Below are positions 9,335 through 19,790 of a stretch of DNA of 64,000 nucleotides, in pieces. The DNA is from Isoetes taiwanensis (taxonomy: Eukaryota > Streptophyta > Lycopodiopsida > Isoetales > Isoetaceae). The DNA lies in assembly GCA_021234155.1 (NCBI GenBank), contig JAJEKV010000003.1, positions 12,395,819-12,459,818 of the forward strand, given 5' to 3'. Within the stretch, counting starts at the first letter, position 1, and every line of letters starts with the position of its first letter. The notes under the pieces are model-generated. The model saw only the letters and a program-made list of their open reading frames with translations, was not told the origin of the DNA and searched no databases. A program made the position numbers and the translations under genes.

Positions 9335-11023
9335 GTGATTAAATGATATTCCAAGATGGCTACATGCATGCTATGCATGGTCAAGCAGGTACGTGGTGGA
9401 GCATGTGCCATATTTTCAAAACATGTTGTGCACATTTTCAAAACTTGTTGTGCACGTTTGGCTCTTTTATATTTATATTATAAAAAAGACATGTCTATTT
9501 TATGGCTGATAATGGAGGTAGTTATCACCATTGTGGCATCCTTTCTTCTCTTCAACGGCAAACAAGGAGAGCGCCTTCTTGCCGCTTCATTTCATAAGCA
9601 CTATGATCAGGATGGCACAAACCTTGCCGATGCATAGCAAAAGCTTCACTTTAGCATGATGAGGCTATGGATCGATATAAACCAGCCTTTTTTTTTTTGG
9701 ACAAAGCCCACATCAAGAACACTTCTCGGGTGTGGCCTTTTTGTTCCCCTAAGTCATCTTGTTATGTGGCTCTGGATCTTAGGAATAAACTTTTGGATCA
9801 CAAACTTTCATTTGAAAGCGGTAAGGGCATTTAGGTCTGATTCCGGAAATCAATTCTTGATGCAGCATTTTTTTAAAAATCAGACTGTTTTTACTTGAAA
9901 TGGTAGAGCATATGTTGCCGTTTCCGAAACATATAATTAATAGAAAAACAGAGCTTCCTACAGAGAGTTATGCCATTTTTTCTAAGAGCTGCAATTTTAT
10001 GGCAGCAAGTACTTTCTTTGTATTTTTGGCATACCTAGATTTGGTTTTTTGTAAAGATTGATGAGTTCATATGCATATGAACTTATAAGCTTTAAGAAAT
10101 GTATGTAATTAGCTTCTCTAAACAAGTTTTGAGTATTTGCATTGTAATTTGAGTACTAACGCATGCTCAAAGTCTATGGCTTGTTTAATGATGCTCATGT
10201 AAAAATCATGATCCACTAGTATTTGGAGGATATGGGGCTGATGCATATGTATGTAAGGCAGCATCTTGCTAAAAGTCTATTGTTGATATAAATTTAACAT
10301 TCTTTAACATGCTAGGCCTCTTACTATAATTGAAAACTGGCCTTGTTTATTGATGGAATAATATGATTTAAGTGAAGGGCGAAAAGCCATGGAGTCTTAT
10401 AGCTTACCTGTCATCCCTCGTCTAATTACCGAGTATATTGCTAATTTTGACATGTTTGGGTGCAGGTAACCAAGGCTTCATCTCTTAGAAGTATTATTTC
10501 AGAATTGGTGACTTGAAGATATGATTATAGACAATCATTCTTATACTTTGAGGAAGATCTACATATTGGTGAGATCCTTCCTTTTTGGATTATCCATATA
10601 TACAAAGCATTCAGTTGAAGTAAAATTTGGACACGTGTTTGTACGATAAGCCTGCATAGTTTGTGGGTTAATGTTTGAATGATAAGGCTGCATAGTTTGT
10701 GGATTACTAATGTACTTGAGAACAAGTAATTTAAAACATGTATTTGACATGTATGAACATGCACAGTTCTGTAAAGACATACTAAAATGTCTTTATCAAG
10801 TATATTATTTTGGTCTTTTAATTTATAAAAGAGTCATATTTGTTGTTCAAGGCTTATAAGATTAGGCTAGTTTTGTATGCCTTGATAAGTATCGTGGACC
10901 ATGGATGTGGAGTACCATCTTGGATTAGCCTAGTCCATGTATGGCTGGATAAGTCTACCAAGGGATTGACCGAGGTAGATACTCATGCTAGTATGGCTTT
11001 TGTCTGAAGCTAGTTTGGGCGGG
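9335..11023. repeat. 1.69-kb direct repeat, copy 1
   Basis: This segment recurs almost unchanged at 11731-13418. It starts after a 17-nt T run (9318-9334) and ends at GGGCGGG followed by eight or more T. It holds a 93-codon ORF (9356-9637) that is open in both copies with one substitution, but the copies are so alike that this says nothing about coding. No domain was recognised. Confidence 0.9.
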
Positions 11024-11730
11024 TTTTTTTTAGATACTTCCATTCATTGGTTTTACCAATGTTGCTCTTATCCATTGGTCAATGGTACAACAAGCAGACT
11101 CTTATTCTTTCTCTATATTATGATCTACACAGTTGAGATGTTGAGTATTTTATATCTCATACATGTTTGCATGTTGTGGACATTTGTACAGGTAAATCAA
11201 ATACTTCAGATGATATTTCGTAATGAAGTGCCATTCGGCCTCATTTCGAGTAAATCAAATGTTCCAAAACGGTGTTGGTAATGATGTACTCTTGGCCTCC
11301 TTCCTTGAACATCTTACAATTATGATGAACAAGAGCATAGTGCTCATATATATGGGATAATTTCCCTTTAAAGCCATGTGGCTAAAAATCTCAAGAGCAT
11401 AGTGCTCAGACATACAAGGGATAACTTCCCTTTAAGGCCATTTGGCCTAATACTCTCAATTGCCATTTATGGACCGCGATACAGGAAATTTCAGCATGCT
11501 CTAAATAGCAGGAACTGAGTACAAACAAATATTCTTCAAAGCTTAAATGAGCATATGAAGTGTTACAAGAAATCGAAGCGCATATACAGAGGTATTTTTG
11601 TGCATTTTTCAATTATTCATACTTAAGTTAATTGTAATTATAGGGTAAGACATGACCCCTGCTGTAATAGTAGGGTCATGTCCACCCTATGATTACATAT
11701 CCTACGGTTGGAGGTAGGATTTTTTTTATT
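11024..11730. other. Spacer between the two 1.69-kb repeats
   Basis: AT-rich, no recognisable gene. It includes a short internal repeat of 'catagtgctca ... gggataa(c/t)ttcccttta' near 11335-11440 and an inverted pair around GGGTCATGTC near 11650-11690. Confidence 0.6.
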
Positions 11731-13418
11731 GTGATTAAATGATATTCCAAGATGGCTACATGCATGCTATGCATGGTCAAGCAGGTACGTGGTGGAGCAT
11801 GTGCCATATTTTCAAAACATGTTGTGCACATTTTCAAAACTTGTTGTGCACGTTTGGCTCCTTTATATTTATATTATAAAAAAGACATGTCTATTTTATG
11901 GCTGATAATGGAGGTAGTTATCACCATTGTGGCATCCTTTCTTCTCTTCAACGGCAAACAAGGAGAGCGCCTTCTTGCCGCTTCATTTCATAAGCACTAT
12001 GATCAGGATGGCACAAACCTTGCCGATGCATAGCAAAAGCTGCAGCTTTAGCATGATGAGGCGCTATGGATCGATATAAACCAGCCTTTTTTTTGGACAA
12101 AGCCCACATCAAGAACACTTCTCAGGTGTGGCCTTTTGTTCCCTAAGTCATCTTGTTATGTGGCTACAGATCTTAGGAATAAACTTTTGGATCACAAACT
12201 TTCATTTGAAAGCGGTAAGGGCATTTAGGTCTGATTCCGGAAATCAATTCTTGATGCAGCATTTTTTTTAAAAATCAGACTGTTTTTACTTGAAATGGTA
12301 GAGCATATGTTGCCGTTTCCGAAACATATAATTAATAGAAAAACAGAGCTTCCTACAGAGAGTTATGCCATTTTTTCTAAGAGCTGCAATTTTATGGCAG
12401 CAAGTACTTTCTTTGTATTTTTGGCATACCTAGATTTGGTTTTTTGTAAAGATTGATGAGTTCATATGCATATGAACTTATAAGCTTTAAGAAATGTATG
12501 TAATTAGCTTCTCTAAACAAGTTTTGAGTATTTGCATTGTAATTTGAGTACTAACGCATGCTCAAAGTCTATGGCTTGTTTAATGATGCTCATGTAAAAA
12601 TCATGATCCACTAGTATTTGGAGGATATGGGGCTGATGCATATGTATGTAAGGCAGCATCTTGCTAAAAGTCTATTGTTGATATAAATTTAACATTCTTT
12701 AACATGCTAGGCCTCTTACTATAATTGAAAACTGGCCTTGTTTATTGATGGAATAATATGATTTAAGTGAAGGGCGAAAAGCCATGGAGTCTTATAGCTT
12801 ACCTGTCATCCCTTGTCTAATTACCGAGTATATTGCTAATTTTGACATGTTTGGGTGCAGGTAACCAAGACTTCATCTCTTAGAAGTATTATTTCAGAAT
12901 TGGTGACTTGAAGATATGATTATAGACAATCATTCTTATACTTTGAGGAAGATCTACATATTGGTGAGATCCTTCCTTTTTGGATTATCCATATATACAA
13001 AGCATTCAGTTGAAGTAAAATTTGGACACGTGTTTGTACGATAAGCCTGCATAGTTTGTGGGTTAATGTTTGAATGATAAGGCTGCATAGTTTGTGGATT
13101 ACTAATGTACTTGAGAACAAGTAATTTAAAACATGTATTTGACATGTATGAACATGCACAGTTCTGTAAAGACATACTAAAATGTCTTTATCAAGTATAT
13201 TATTTTGGTCTTTTAATTTATAAAAGAGTCATATTTGTTGTTCAAGGCTTATAAGATTAGGCTAGTTTTGTATGCCTTGATAAGTATCGTGGACCATGGA
13301 TGTGGAGTACCATCTTGGATTAGCCTAGTCCATGTATGGCTGGATAAGTCTACCAAGGGATTGACCGAGGTAGATACTCATGCTAGTATGGCTTTTGTCT
13401 GAAGCTAGTTTGGGCGGG
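11731..13418. repeat. 1.69-kb direct repeat, copy 2
   Basis: Near-identical to 9335-11023, 1688 versus 1689 bp, with scattered substitutions and small indels (for example near 12043 and 12090). It is preceded by a T run and ends exactly at the 33-nt poly(T) of LINE-A. The sequence that follows copy 1 (from 11031) is not found after LINE-A. Confidence 0.9.
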
Positions 13419-13453
<35 letters not shown>

Positions 13454-13673
13454 AAGGCAAGGTGAAGCTTAGTATTCATATCTCAAAAATACATCAGATA
13501 GTACACCACCGAGGTATACATAATGCAGATAGTATAAATCAGCACCATACTTCTTATATAATGAAGTATGTAAGTGAAAGTTCAGGGAAACTAAAGCCCT
13601 GTATAGTTAATATTATCAAAATGCATCATAAACTAATATTAACAGTTTTGGATAAAGTAGTGGTATCCATAAT

Positions 13674-14063
13674 TTACTGAGCATCAACCAGATCTTGCAT
13701 TGTGAGATCTGCCACACATCTTCTTCCAAGAATGTTCAGCAGCTCATCAAGTTTGTATGTTGAGTAATTGGTAAAGTCCAGCAGAACTAGTACATGTGCC
13801 TCACGTTTTTGTTCCCACTTATGGTATAGATTCAGAAAATACTGTCTCAAATTGTTATGTCTCCACGCCTCTGGCCTCTTGAGTACCTTTCTGATGGCAG
13901 ATGCATGGACCATTTCCTGTTTCAGCTGAATGATCATGTCTTCTTGCTCACTCCTAGAAAGAGTGGAGAACTCATCATCTGAGTCATCTGCCACCCCCAT
14001 CTGTCTTTTTGCTGCCCCAACTCTATTCAGCCTCCTGACTGCACATGTGCAAAACAACATCAT
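13674..14063 (-). CDS. Possible extra 3' ORF of LINE-A (129 aa)
   Basis: This ORF overlaps the last 41 bp of ORF2 in another frame and ends shortly before the 3' UTR. The protein has an acidic patch GVADDSDDEFSTLS, a charged probably helical middle (EDMIIQLKQEMVHA) and KRPEAWRHNNLRQYF. No domain was recognised. ORF2 already ends naturally after zf-RVT, so this is either a third protein or the out-of-frame tail of a longer ORF2. Downstream ORFs are unusual in plant L1 elements. Confidence 0.45.
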   Translation of the reverse strand: MMLFCTCAVRRLNRVGAAKRQMGVADDSDDEFSTLSRSEQEDMIIQLKQEMVHASAIRKVLKRPEAWRHNNLRQYFLNLYHKWEQKREAHVLVLLDFTNYSTYKLDELLNILGRRCVADLTMQDLVDAQ

Positions 14064-16122
14064 TTACAGTTAGATTTAGCACAAAGAAATCATGTGTTCC
14101 TTGGAATTTGCCAATGGCGTGCCATTCTTTGTCATAACCCTGTCCTCTTGCTGCTTTGTGTGCAATGGCTGAGTCTATTAGTGTGCTTAAAAAGACTTGC
14201 TTCAACCATATCAAATTTGGATTCTTCTTGTCTATAGCAGTCCTATTTCTGTGTTTCCATATGGCCCAGCAACACAAGGTTCTAACAGTATTTAGTAACC
14301 TGTTACCAGAGTTTAGGAATACCAGCATATTCGATTCTCCAGGGACTCCTTTGTTTACCTGAGCAGTCCAACTCCAGAATTCCTGGACCTTAGGACACAG
14401 GAAAACATGGTTAGAAGTCTCTACTTGTCCACATCCTAGGGGACATGTTTCAGAAATGTTTTTGTCAAATTTTGCTCTCCTATGATTGGTGGTCAAACTC
14501 TGATGCAGGATCAGCCAGCCAAAAGTCTTAACTTTGTTTGCTGCATAATTCTTCCACCCTTTAGCACATATGGCAGCTAACCTTTTTTTCTGCCGCCTCC
14601 ACGGTTGTGTAGCTTTAGATGGTTTGTGCTTGACCAGACCTTTGTAGATCTCCCTTACAGAGTATATTTCCTTGCCCTTTAGATGCCACTGATTTGTACT
14701 TTCACATAATTCTTCATGTCCTCCCACTTTATCCATGACGAGCTCATAGATATCTTTATCTAATTGTGAGCCTTTCGTGAGTAAGGATATCTCCTCCCAA
14801 TCCTTCCAGGCAGAATCTCCTTTCCTCGGATCTCAATTTTCCTCGATCCACCGCTTTATGCCAATTTGCATGTACTTTTGTGGATGTTTAAGAGCCAGGC
14901 AATCATTACTGCTATGTATTATCTCAGGATGCCAGAAGAAGTGGATATCCTTGCATCTTGTATCAATGATTGGGGGCCTATAACACAAAGCAGCTGTATT
15001 CCATGCTTCAAACATTCTCCTTAGCACACTGGAAGTATTTGGACATGGAGTAAATTGAAAGAATGCTGAATCTGGAAGTTCATGTCTTAGAGTGTGACTG
15101 CCAACAGGGTAAGACTCTTGTATCCAGTATCTTATCAGTTTCATGGCTGGAGATGATGAGGAATTATGGATGGCCCTCCAAATCATTTTGGCAGCAAGTG
15201 CTTGAGCTTGGGTAAATAGATCTTTGCAACCAAGCCCTCCTTCCTTCCTAGGTTTGATAAGGTCTCCCCAAGCAACCTTGTGAATTCCTTGCCAAATAAA
15301 CTGTCTAATTGCTGCCTCAATCTTGTTATAGGAGGCTTTATCTCCAACAATGGCAGATGAAAAATATACATGTGTGCTGCTAATGACAGCATTAGCAATC
15401 TGAATTCTACCAGCCAGAGATAGAGAGGAGGAGTACATACTAAGCTTCTTTTTAATTCTAGTAACAATTGGCTCCCATAAGCCTCGGAGGGAAGAATTCA
15501 GAGCTAGGGGGATCCCAAGGATTGATGTACCCGCACTTCTGTTCAAGATTTTTATCCCCTTAAGTACAGTTTCTTCTGTGTCCAGTATTATTGCACACTT
15601 ATTTTTGTTTAGCATGACCCCAGACATGTGTCCAAACCTATCCATCATCTTGAGAAAGTTTGGAAGGCTATTGTCCCCCTGCTTAAGAAAAACAAAGGTA
15701 TCATCAGCATATTGCATTAGGGAGAAGGTACCTTGATCACCAGGGAGTTGTAGACAATTTATATCCCCTTTGTTCTGCATGTGGATTACCAATTTGGTGA
15801 CCACCTCTGCTACAATTAGAAAAAGGTATGGAGCTAGGGGGCATCCCTGTCTCACACCTCTTCTACATGAGAATTGTTCAGTAGGATTGCCATTTATAAT
15901 AATTGCAGATGAGGCCATGGCATTAAATCCAAACACTTTCTGGTATACATTTGCAGATAACCCCAAGTGATCCATTGCCTTTTCTAGGAATTGCCAACTA
16001 ATTGTGTCATATGCTCGCTTGAAGTCTAGCTTGAGAAGCATGCAATTCTGACCTGACAGCTTGTTCCAGTGAAGACCTTCAGATGCACCAATGTAATTAT
16101 CAAGAATATTCCTATGAGGCAA
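14023..16122 (-). pseudogene. LINE-A ORF2: reverse transcriptase and zf-RVT domains
   Basis: After the deletion junction the frame resumes with FLPHRNILDNYIGASEG, then the RT catalytic block DFKRAYDTISW, the RRGVRQGCPLAP block and YADDTFVFL with both catalytic Asp. The C-terminal half has the plant-LINE zf-RVT domain (KTFGWLILHQSL, CPLGCGQVETSNHVFLCP). One in-frame TGA at 14833-14835 interrupts the frame, which then continues open to 14023. The enzyme performs target-primed reverse transcription in the nucleus. Lack of the N-terminal RT blocks and the nonsense codon imply this copy is inactive. Confidence 0.92.
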
Positions 16123-17134
16123 GAAAGCAGACCTTTTCTTGCCAGGCTATATTGTCCTTATCTTGAAAAAGACTTTTTCTAACTTCTCTCATAGCTTCAT
16201 ATACCTCTTGTTTTTCTTTCCTTTTTTTCAAATTCCAATCTTTTCCCCATGCCTTAATCCATCCTTTGATCTGTTTAATCCTATTGACAAACAGATTCAT
16301 GGAACCAGATAAAGGAATTTTCGGTAACTGCCTGTAGAACTCAGAGAAGGCCTCACAAAATCCTTTATTATGCAGCAATCCAGTGTTAAATTTAAATGGG
16401 ATGTTGTCCCCTCCCTTCTTTGATGGTGCCATGTCACTTAAGAACTGAGGAAAATGGTCTGAGATTGAGTTACCAATGTCACATGATGTAATTAGGTTAT
16501 CCCAATTCTCCAACTCTGAGTTCCATAAATAAAACCTGTCCAAGAGACAATATGTCCTTTGATCTCCTTTCCTTTTGTTTGACCATGAGTATTTACTTGT
16601 TGAGGATGGAGGAAGGTATACAAAGTTTGTCATCAAAAGATCCCATGCCTTCCTCTCACCTTTGGACATATTTAACTGTTTTCCAAGTTTCTGCTCCCAA
16701 GTAGGTGTATTATTAAAATCTCCTACCAGCAGCCAATTCTTGACTTGGTGACCCTGGATCCAATTATTAATTTGGAGCCATTGTTCTTCCCTCTCATCAG
16801 AGTCTGTGGAGGCATATATATTAATAATGCCAATGGTGTCTTTCCCTTTCTGCAATACTGCTACAGTCCACCTGCCCCCTGGGTGACAATATTTCTCCAA
16901 ACAGGCATATCCCTGCCAAACCATGCAGATTCCCCCTTTGGTCCCATCTGCTATGGACCAGACTGAGTCTCCATTTGGCATAATCCACTGTCCAAGGTTT
17001 GCTGACTCAAAAGCAGGTAGTCTGTGCTCTTGGAGTAGAATAATGTCTGCTTTCATTTCTTTCAAAGCTATTAAGGCTCTTTTCCTCTTGAGGGGGCCTT
17101 TGATTCCCCTCATATTCCATGTGGCTATCTTCAT
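16112..17134 (-). CDS. LINE-A ORF2 N-terminus: APE-type endonuclease
   Basis: The start MKIATWNMRGIKGPLKR is the standard first strand of the AP-endonuclease-like domain that nicks target DNA. LLQEHRLP (Glu), LLVGDFNNTP (Asp-Asn) and SDHFPQF near residue 220 complete the active site. The ATG overlaps the ORF1 stop as ATGA (17131-17134), suggesting coupled reinitiation. The frame ends near 16112 soon after NIAWQEK, where about 250 residues normally linking to RT are missing and the downstream RT is in another frame. Confidence 0.93.
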   Translation of the reverse strand: MKIATWNMRGIKGPLKRKRALIALKEMKADIILLQEHRLPAFESANLGQWIMPNGDSVWSIADGTKGGICMVWQGYACLEKYCHPGGRWTVAVLQKGKDTIGIINIYASTDSDEREEQWLQINNWIQGHQVKNWLLVGDFNNTPTWEQKLGKQLNMSKGERKAWDLLMTNFVYLPPSSTSKYSWSNKRKGDQRTYCLLDRFYLWNSELENWDNLITSCDIGNSISDHFPQFLSDMAPSKKGGDNIPFKFNTGLLHNKGFCEAFSEFYRQLPKIPLSGSMNLFVNRIKQIKGWIKAWGKDWNLKKRKEKQEVYEAMREVRKSLFQDKDNIAWQEKVCFLAS

Positions 17135-19650
17135 TGTACCTTGGTCTTCTTCCTTCCTTGACTCCTTAGGTTAAGAGCAGGGCTATTCTCAGTGAATTGC
17201 ACCTTCCTGATACCTTTTTTTCTTGGACCAGGGGTGTAGAATTTTTCACCTATTCCTTCATCCTGGACTGAGTTGGCTGCTATGTTGGTATCCAGCTGTG
17301 GTACCTCTGGGCTTATTGGTCTGTTGACCTGTTTCAAATTGTCAACTACCAGGCCATGATTTATATGTTGAGTTTTGCATGTCTCCCCCTGGCCAGCAGG
17401 GTTTTCAGCAGCCAAAATTATCTGAGCTTTCCTCTGGTGTGGTGTATAGAAATTGTCATCCTCTGTCTCATTCTCCTGAATGTTCCCTTCAGTCAAATTT
17501 GGTGATAATGGGCTTATTGGCCTGTTGGGAGGCCCAACTACCAGGCCATCATCCTCTCTTTGTTGGCATTCTTGTGGACTATCATGAGATGATTCCCCTT
17601 TGGCTGGAGTGAAGAATTGGGCCAGAGGACTTATTGGTCTACTGCTCAAGACAGTTACCAGGCCTGCTGGTTGCATGAAGTTTGGTTGAGAGTTATTAAC
17701 CATATCTTGGCCATTTGGACTTACAAGATCATTGGTTAAGCTCTCAATTTCTGAGCTGAATTTTAATTCTTCAGTTCCTCCCTCAGAGTCCCCAGCTTCC
17801 CCTTCATAGTTCATGGGAGATGTAGTAAAAAATTTATACTGGGTTTGTCTTTCCTCTTGGGTTGCCATTGCAGCAGGAGTCTCAGGTACTACTTCATTAT
17901 CCACCTTGTCTTCCTTGTCCATTTCTTCTTGCTTTTCCATTAACTGTAAATGAATATCATGCATCTCTTGACTGGTATCCTGCTGGGTACACTCATTAAG
18001 TTTTGGTGATGCAAACTCAATCTTCTTGGCAGGGGTCTTAGGGTCATCCCCAATGAATGAGGGTTCTCCCTTAAATAGCCTTGTCCCCCCTGCTGAGACA
18101 TCAGAATCAGAAGATTCAGGGTAAGTATTGATAGGAGGAATGTCTGTCTCACTTATGACAAGTTTGTTACTTCTTAATAAGTGAGCTGGAGTTATGACCA
18201 TACAGTCAGGCTGAACCTGGTCCTTCCCTTTCCTGGAGTCCTTTTGATCTTCAATCGAGCTGACCAAGACTTTGACTTTTTCCACCATCTTGTCATGTTT
18301 GTGTTTTTCCCTCCATTCTGATCTGAGCTTGACAATCTCCTTACTCTTTTGGGTTTCCTTCTGTTTCCTCTCCTTGGCCTTCAACTTCCTTGCCTTTTTA
18401 TAAGCACTCCCATTTTTATTTTTCTTTTTTGTCTTCACTGGGGTCCATCCTTCAACAGTCTTTGTGGGGATGACTTGAACTTGTTTTTCCAAATCAGGTA
18501 GTTGTTTCTCCTGCTTGTTTCCTTTAGGTACCCAAGTTCCTTTACAGACACCCCCTCCATGTAGCCTGAGACCACAAATAGAGCATGGAATAGGGAGTCC
18601 ATTCCATGTCAATTTCAGAGTTTTACTCTCCCCGAAATAGTCATGATATCTGACCTCTCTCAGAATATCTTTTAAGATATCCAATTGCACCCAGATTCTG
18701 GGTGCTCTTTCCGGGATGGGTTCCCAGCCAATGTACTCCCCACTCCCAGCAAATAACTCCTTAAAAATATCTTCATGCCAGTATACCGGGCTAAGGCCTT
18801 GAACAGAGCATGAAGCCGGGTGAAATAGTTGCTTCAAATCGTTTGGATCAAACTTGGCATTCCACTTCTGGAAATAGAATTGCGAATTTGCTCTAAAGAT
18901 GGTGCCTTGTTTCAATAGGAATTGCACTGACTGTGCATTCCCACACTCAACCACAAAGAAGGGAAAATCTAGCCAGTACATGCTTCTGATGTCCACATTC
19001 TTCCCCATTTTGACTAGCTCGGCTCTGATTGTGGAGAGTTTTACCCCTTCATGGCGAATACATCCTATGACAGCTCTGGTTTCCAATTCCTTAAGTCTAT
19101 TTGGGACATATTGGTGTTTTAGTGAGGGAATACCTTGAAACTCATGTTTGATTTTCCGTTCTTGTTTCTGCATCGATCTTCTCTGTTCTTGATTGATCTC
19201 GTCCAAAAGGGGCTGCACCAGGTGGCTCTGCATTTGAACTGGATGCATCGATCGAGACCTTGTCCTTACTCCCGCACTCTCCGCCATGGTCGGTATCAAC
19301 CAGTCGCCACAGACAAAGAAAGAGTTCTCTGAGTTTTCTTTTTCCTTTCCCACCAATGCCTGTAACATGTCAATGATTTGGGTCTGCATGGATTGTGCCA
19401 ACTGACCAAAAAGGACTGCCATCCTTTTCCCTAGATCCGGGTTTCCACACCCAGGGTTCCTAAAAGTACCCTCGGGAGCCGTGCACTGACCACCCTGACC
19501 TTCCTGCTTCTTATTTCCTGCCTCATTCCCACGATTATCTGTCACCCCCTGTACCTGTGCTGAATCCCTTACCTTCTCTAGGCATTCTGTTTCCCTACCA
19601 CTGTTCCTTTCCATCTGCTCTGTCTGTCTCGACCCCACTGATGGGTCCAT
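17131..19650 (-). CDS. LINE-A ORF1 RNA-binding protein, 839 aa
   Basis: This is an intact ORF1. Residues ~200-340 resemble the RRM-like DUF4283 domain of plant L1 ORF1 (WLDFPFFVVECGNAQSVQF, then FDPNDLKQLFHPASC). A Cys cluster CSICGLRLHGGGVC follows where a CCHC knuckle is usual. Next is a strongly basic stretch (TKKKNKNGSAYKKARKLKAK), then a long acidic disordered tail. The tail repeats RPISP and FxTP motifs three times. The product should coat element RNA. At 839 residues it is long for the family. The start follows an open upstream region with no better ATG. Confidence 0.88.
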   Translation of the reverse strand: MDPSVGSRQTEQMERNSGRETECLEKVRDSAQVQGVTDNRGNEAGNKKQEGQGGQCTAPEGTFRNPGCGNPDLGKRMAVLFGQLAQSMQTQIIDMLQALVGKEKENSENSFFVCGDWLIPTMAESAGVRTRSRSMHPVQMQSHLVQPLLDEINQEQRRSMQKQERKIKHEFQGIPSLKHQYVPNRLKELETRAVIGCIRHEGVKLSTIRAELVKMGKNVDIRSMYWLDFPFFVVECGNAQSVQFLLKQGTIFRANSQFYFQKWNAKFDPNDLKQLFHPASCSVQGLSPVYWHEDIFKELFAGSGEYIGWEPIPERAPRIWVQLDILKDILREVRYHDYFGESKTLKLTWNGLPIPCSICGLRLHGGGVCKGTWVPKGNKQEKQLPDLEKQVQVIPTKTVEGWTPVKTKKKNKNGSAYKKARKLKAKERKQKETQKSKEIVKLRSEWREKHKHDKMVEKVKVLVSSIEDQKDSRKGKDQVQPDCMVITPAHLLRSNKLVISETDIPPINTYPESSDSDVSAGGTRLFKGEPSFIGDDPKTPAKKIEFASPKLNECTQQDTSQEMHDIHLQLMEKQEEMDKEDKVDNEVVPETPAAMATQEERQTQYKFFTTSPMNYEGEAGDSEGGTEELKFSSEIESLTNDLVSPNGQDMVNNSQPNFMQPAGLVTVLSSRPISPLAQFFTPAKGESSHDSPQECQQREDDGLVVGPPNRPISPLSPNLTEGNIQENETEDDNFYTPHQRKAQIILAAENPAGQGETCKTQHINHGLVVDNLKQVNRPISPEVPQLDTNIAANSVQDEGIGEKFYTPGPRKKGIRKVQFTENSPALNLRSQGRKKTKVQ

Positions 19651-19759
19651 GCTACCCTACCTGTGTTCCCTGTTCACTGTTCACATGGCGCTCTGTTTAG
19701 CGCCTTCTAACCCCAGGCTCGCCCTTCATGCCATCCATCAACACATTAAAGCATATTTT

Positions 19760-19790
19760 CTTTTTCATCGGCATTAGGCCGCGTTATTCT
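19760..19790. repeat. 31-bp exact repeat, second copy
   Basis: Identical to 9220-9250. It begins about 15 bp beyond the approximate 5' end of LINE-A. Confidence 0.8.

Larger units (their letters stand above)
13420..19745 (-). mobile_element. L1-type LINE (LINE-A), nearly complete but internally deleted
   Basis: The minus strand carries ORF1 (17131-19650), ORF2 with endonuclease, reverse transcriptase and zf-RVT (14023-17134), a possible extra ORF (13674-14063), a ~220-nt 3' UTR and a poly(A) tail seen as 33 T at 13420-13452. The long clean tail, the intact 839-codon ORF1 and the single nonsense codon in ORF2 suggest a fairly recent insertion. Part of ORF2 is missing near 16120. The 5' end near 19745 is approximate. 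No target-site duplication was found. Confidence 0.92.

Noticed and set aside
9356-9637. 93-codon ORF open in both 1.69-kb copies
   Set aside because: The copies are almost identical overall, so an open frame in both is not evidence of selection; no domain is seen.
9335-13418. The 1.69-kb copies as LTRs of one element
   Set aside because: They lack TG...CA ends, primer-binding site and polypurine tract, and the 0.7-kb between them has no retroelement coding.
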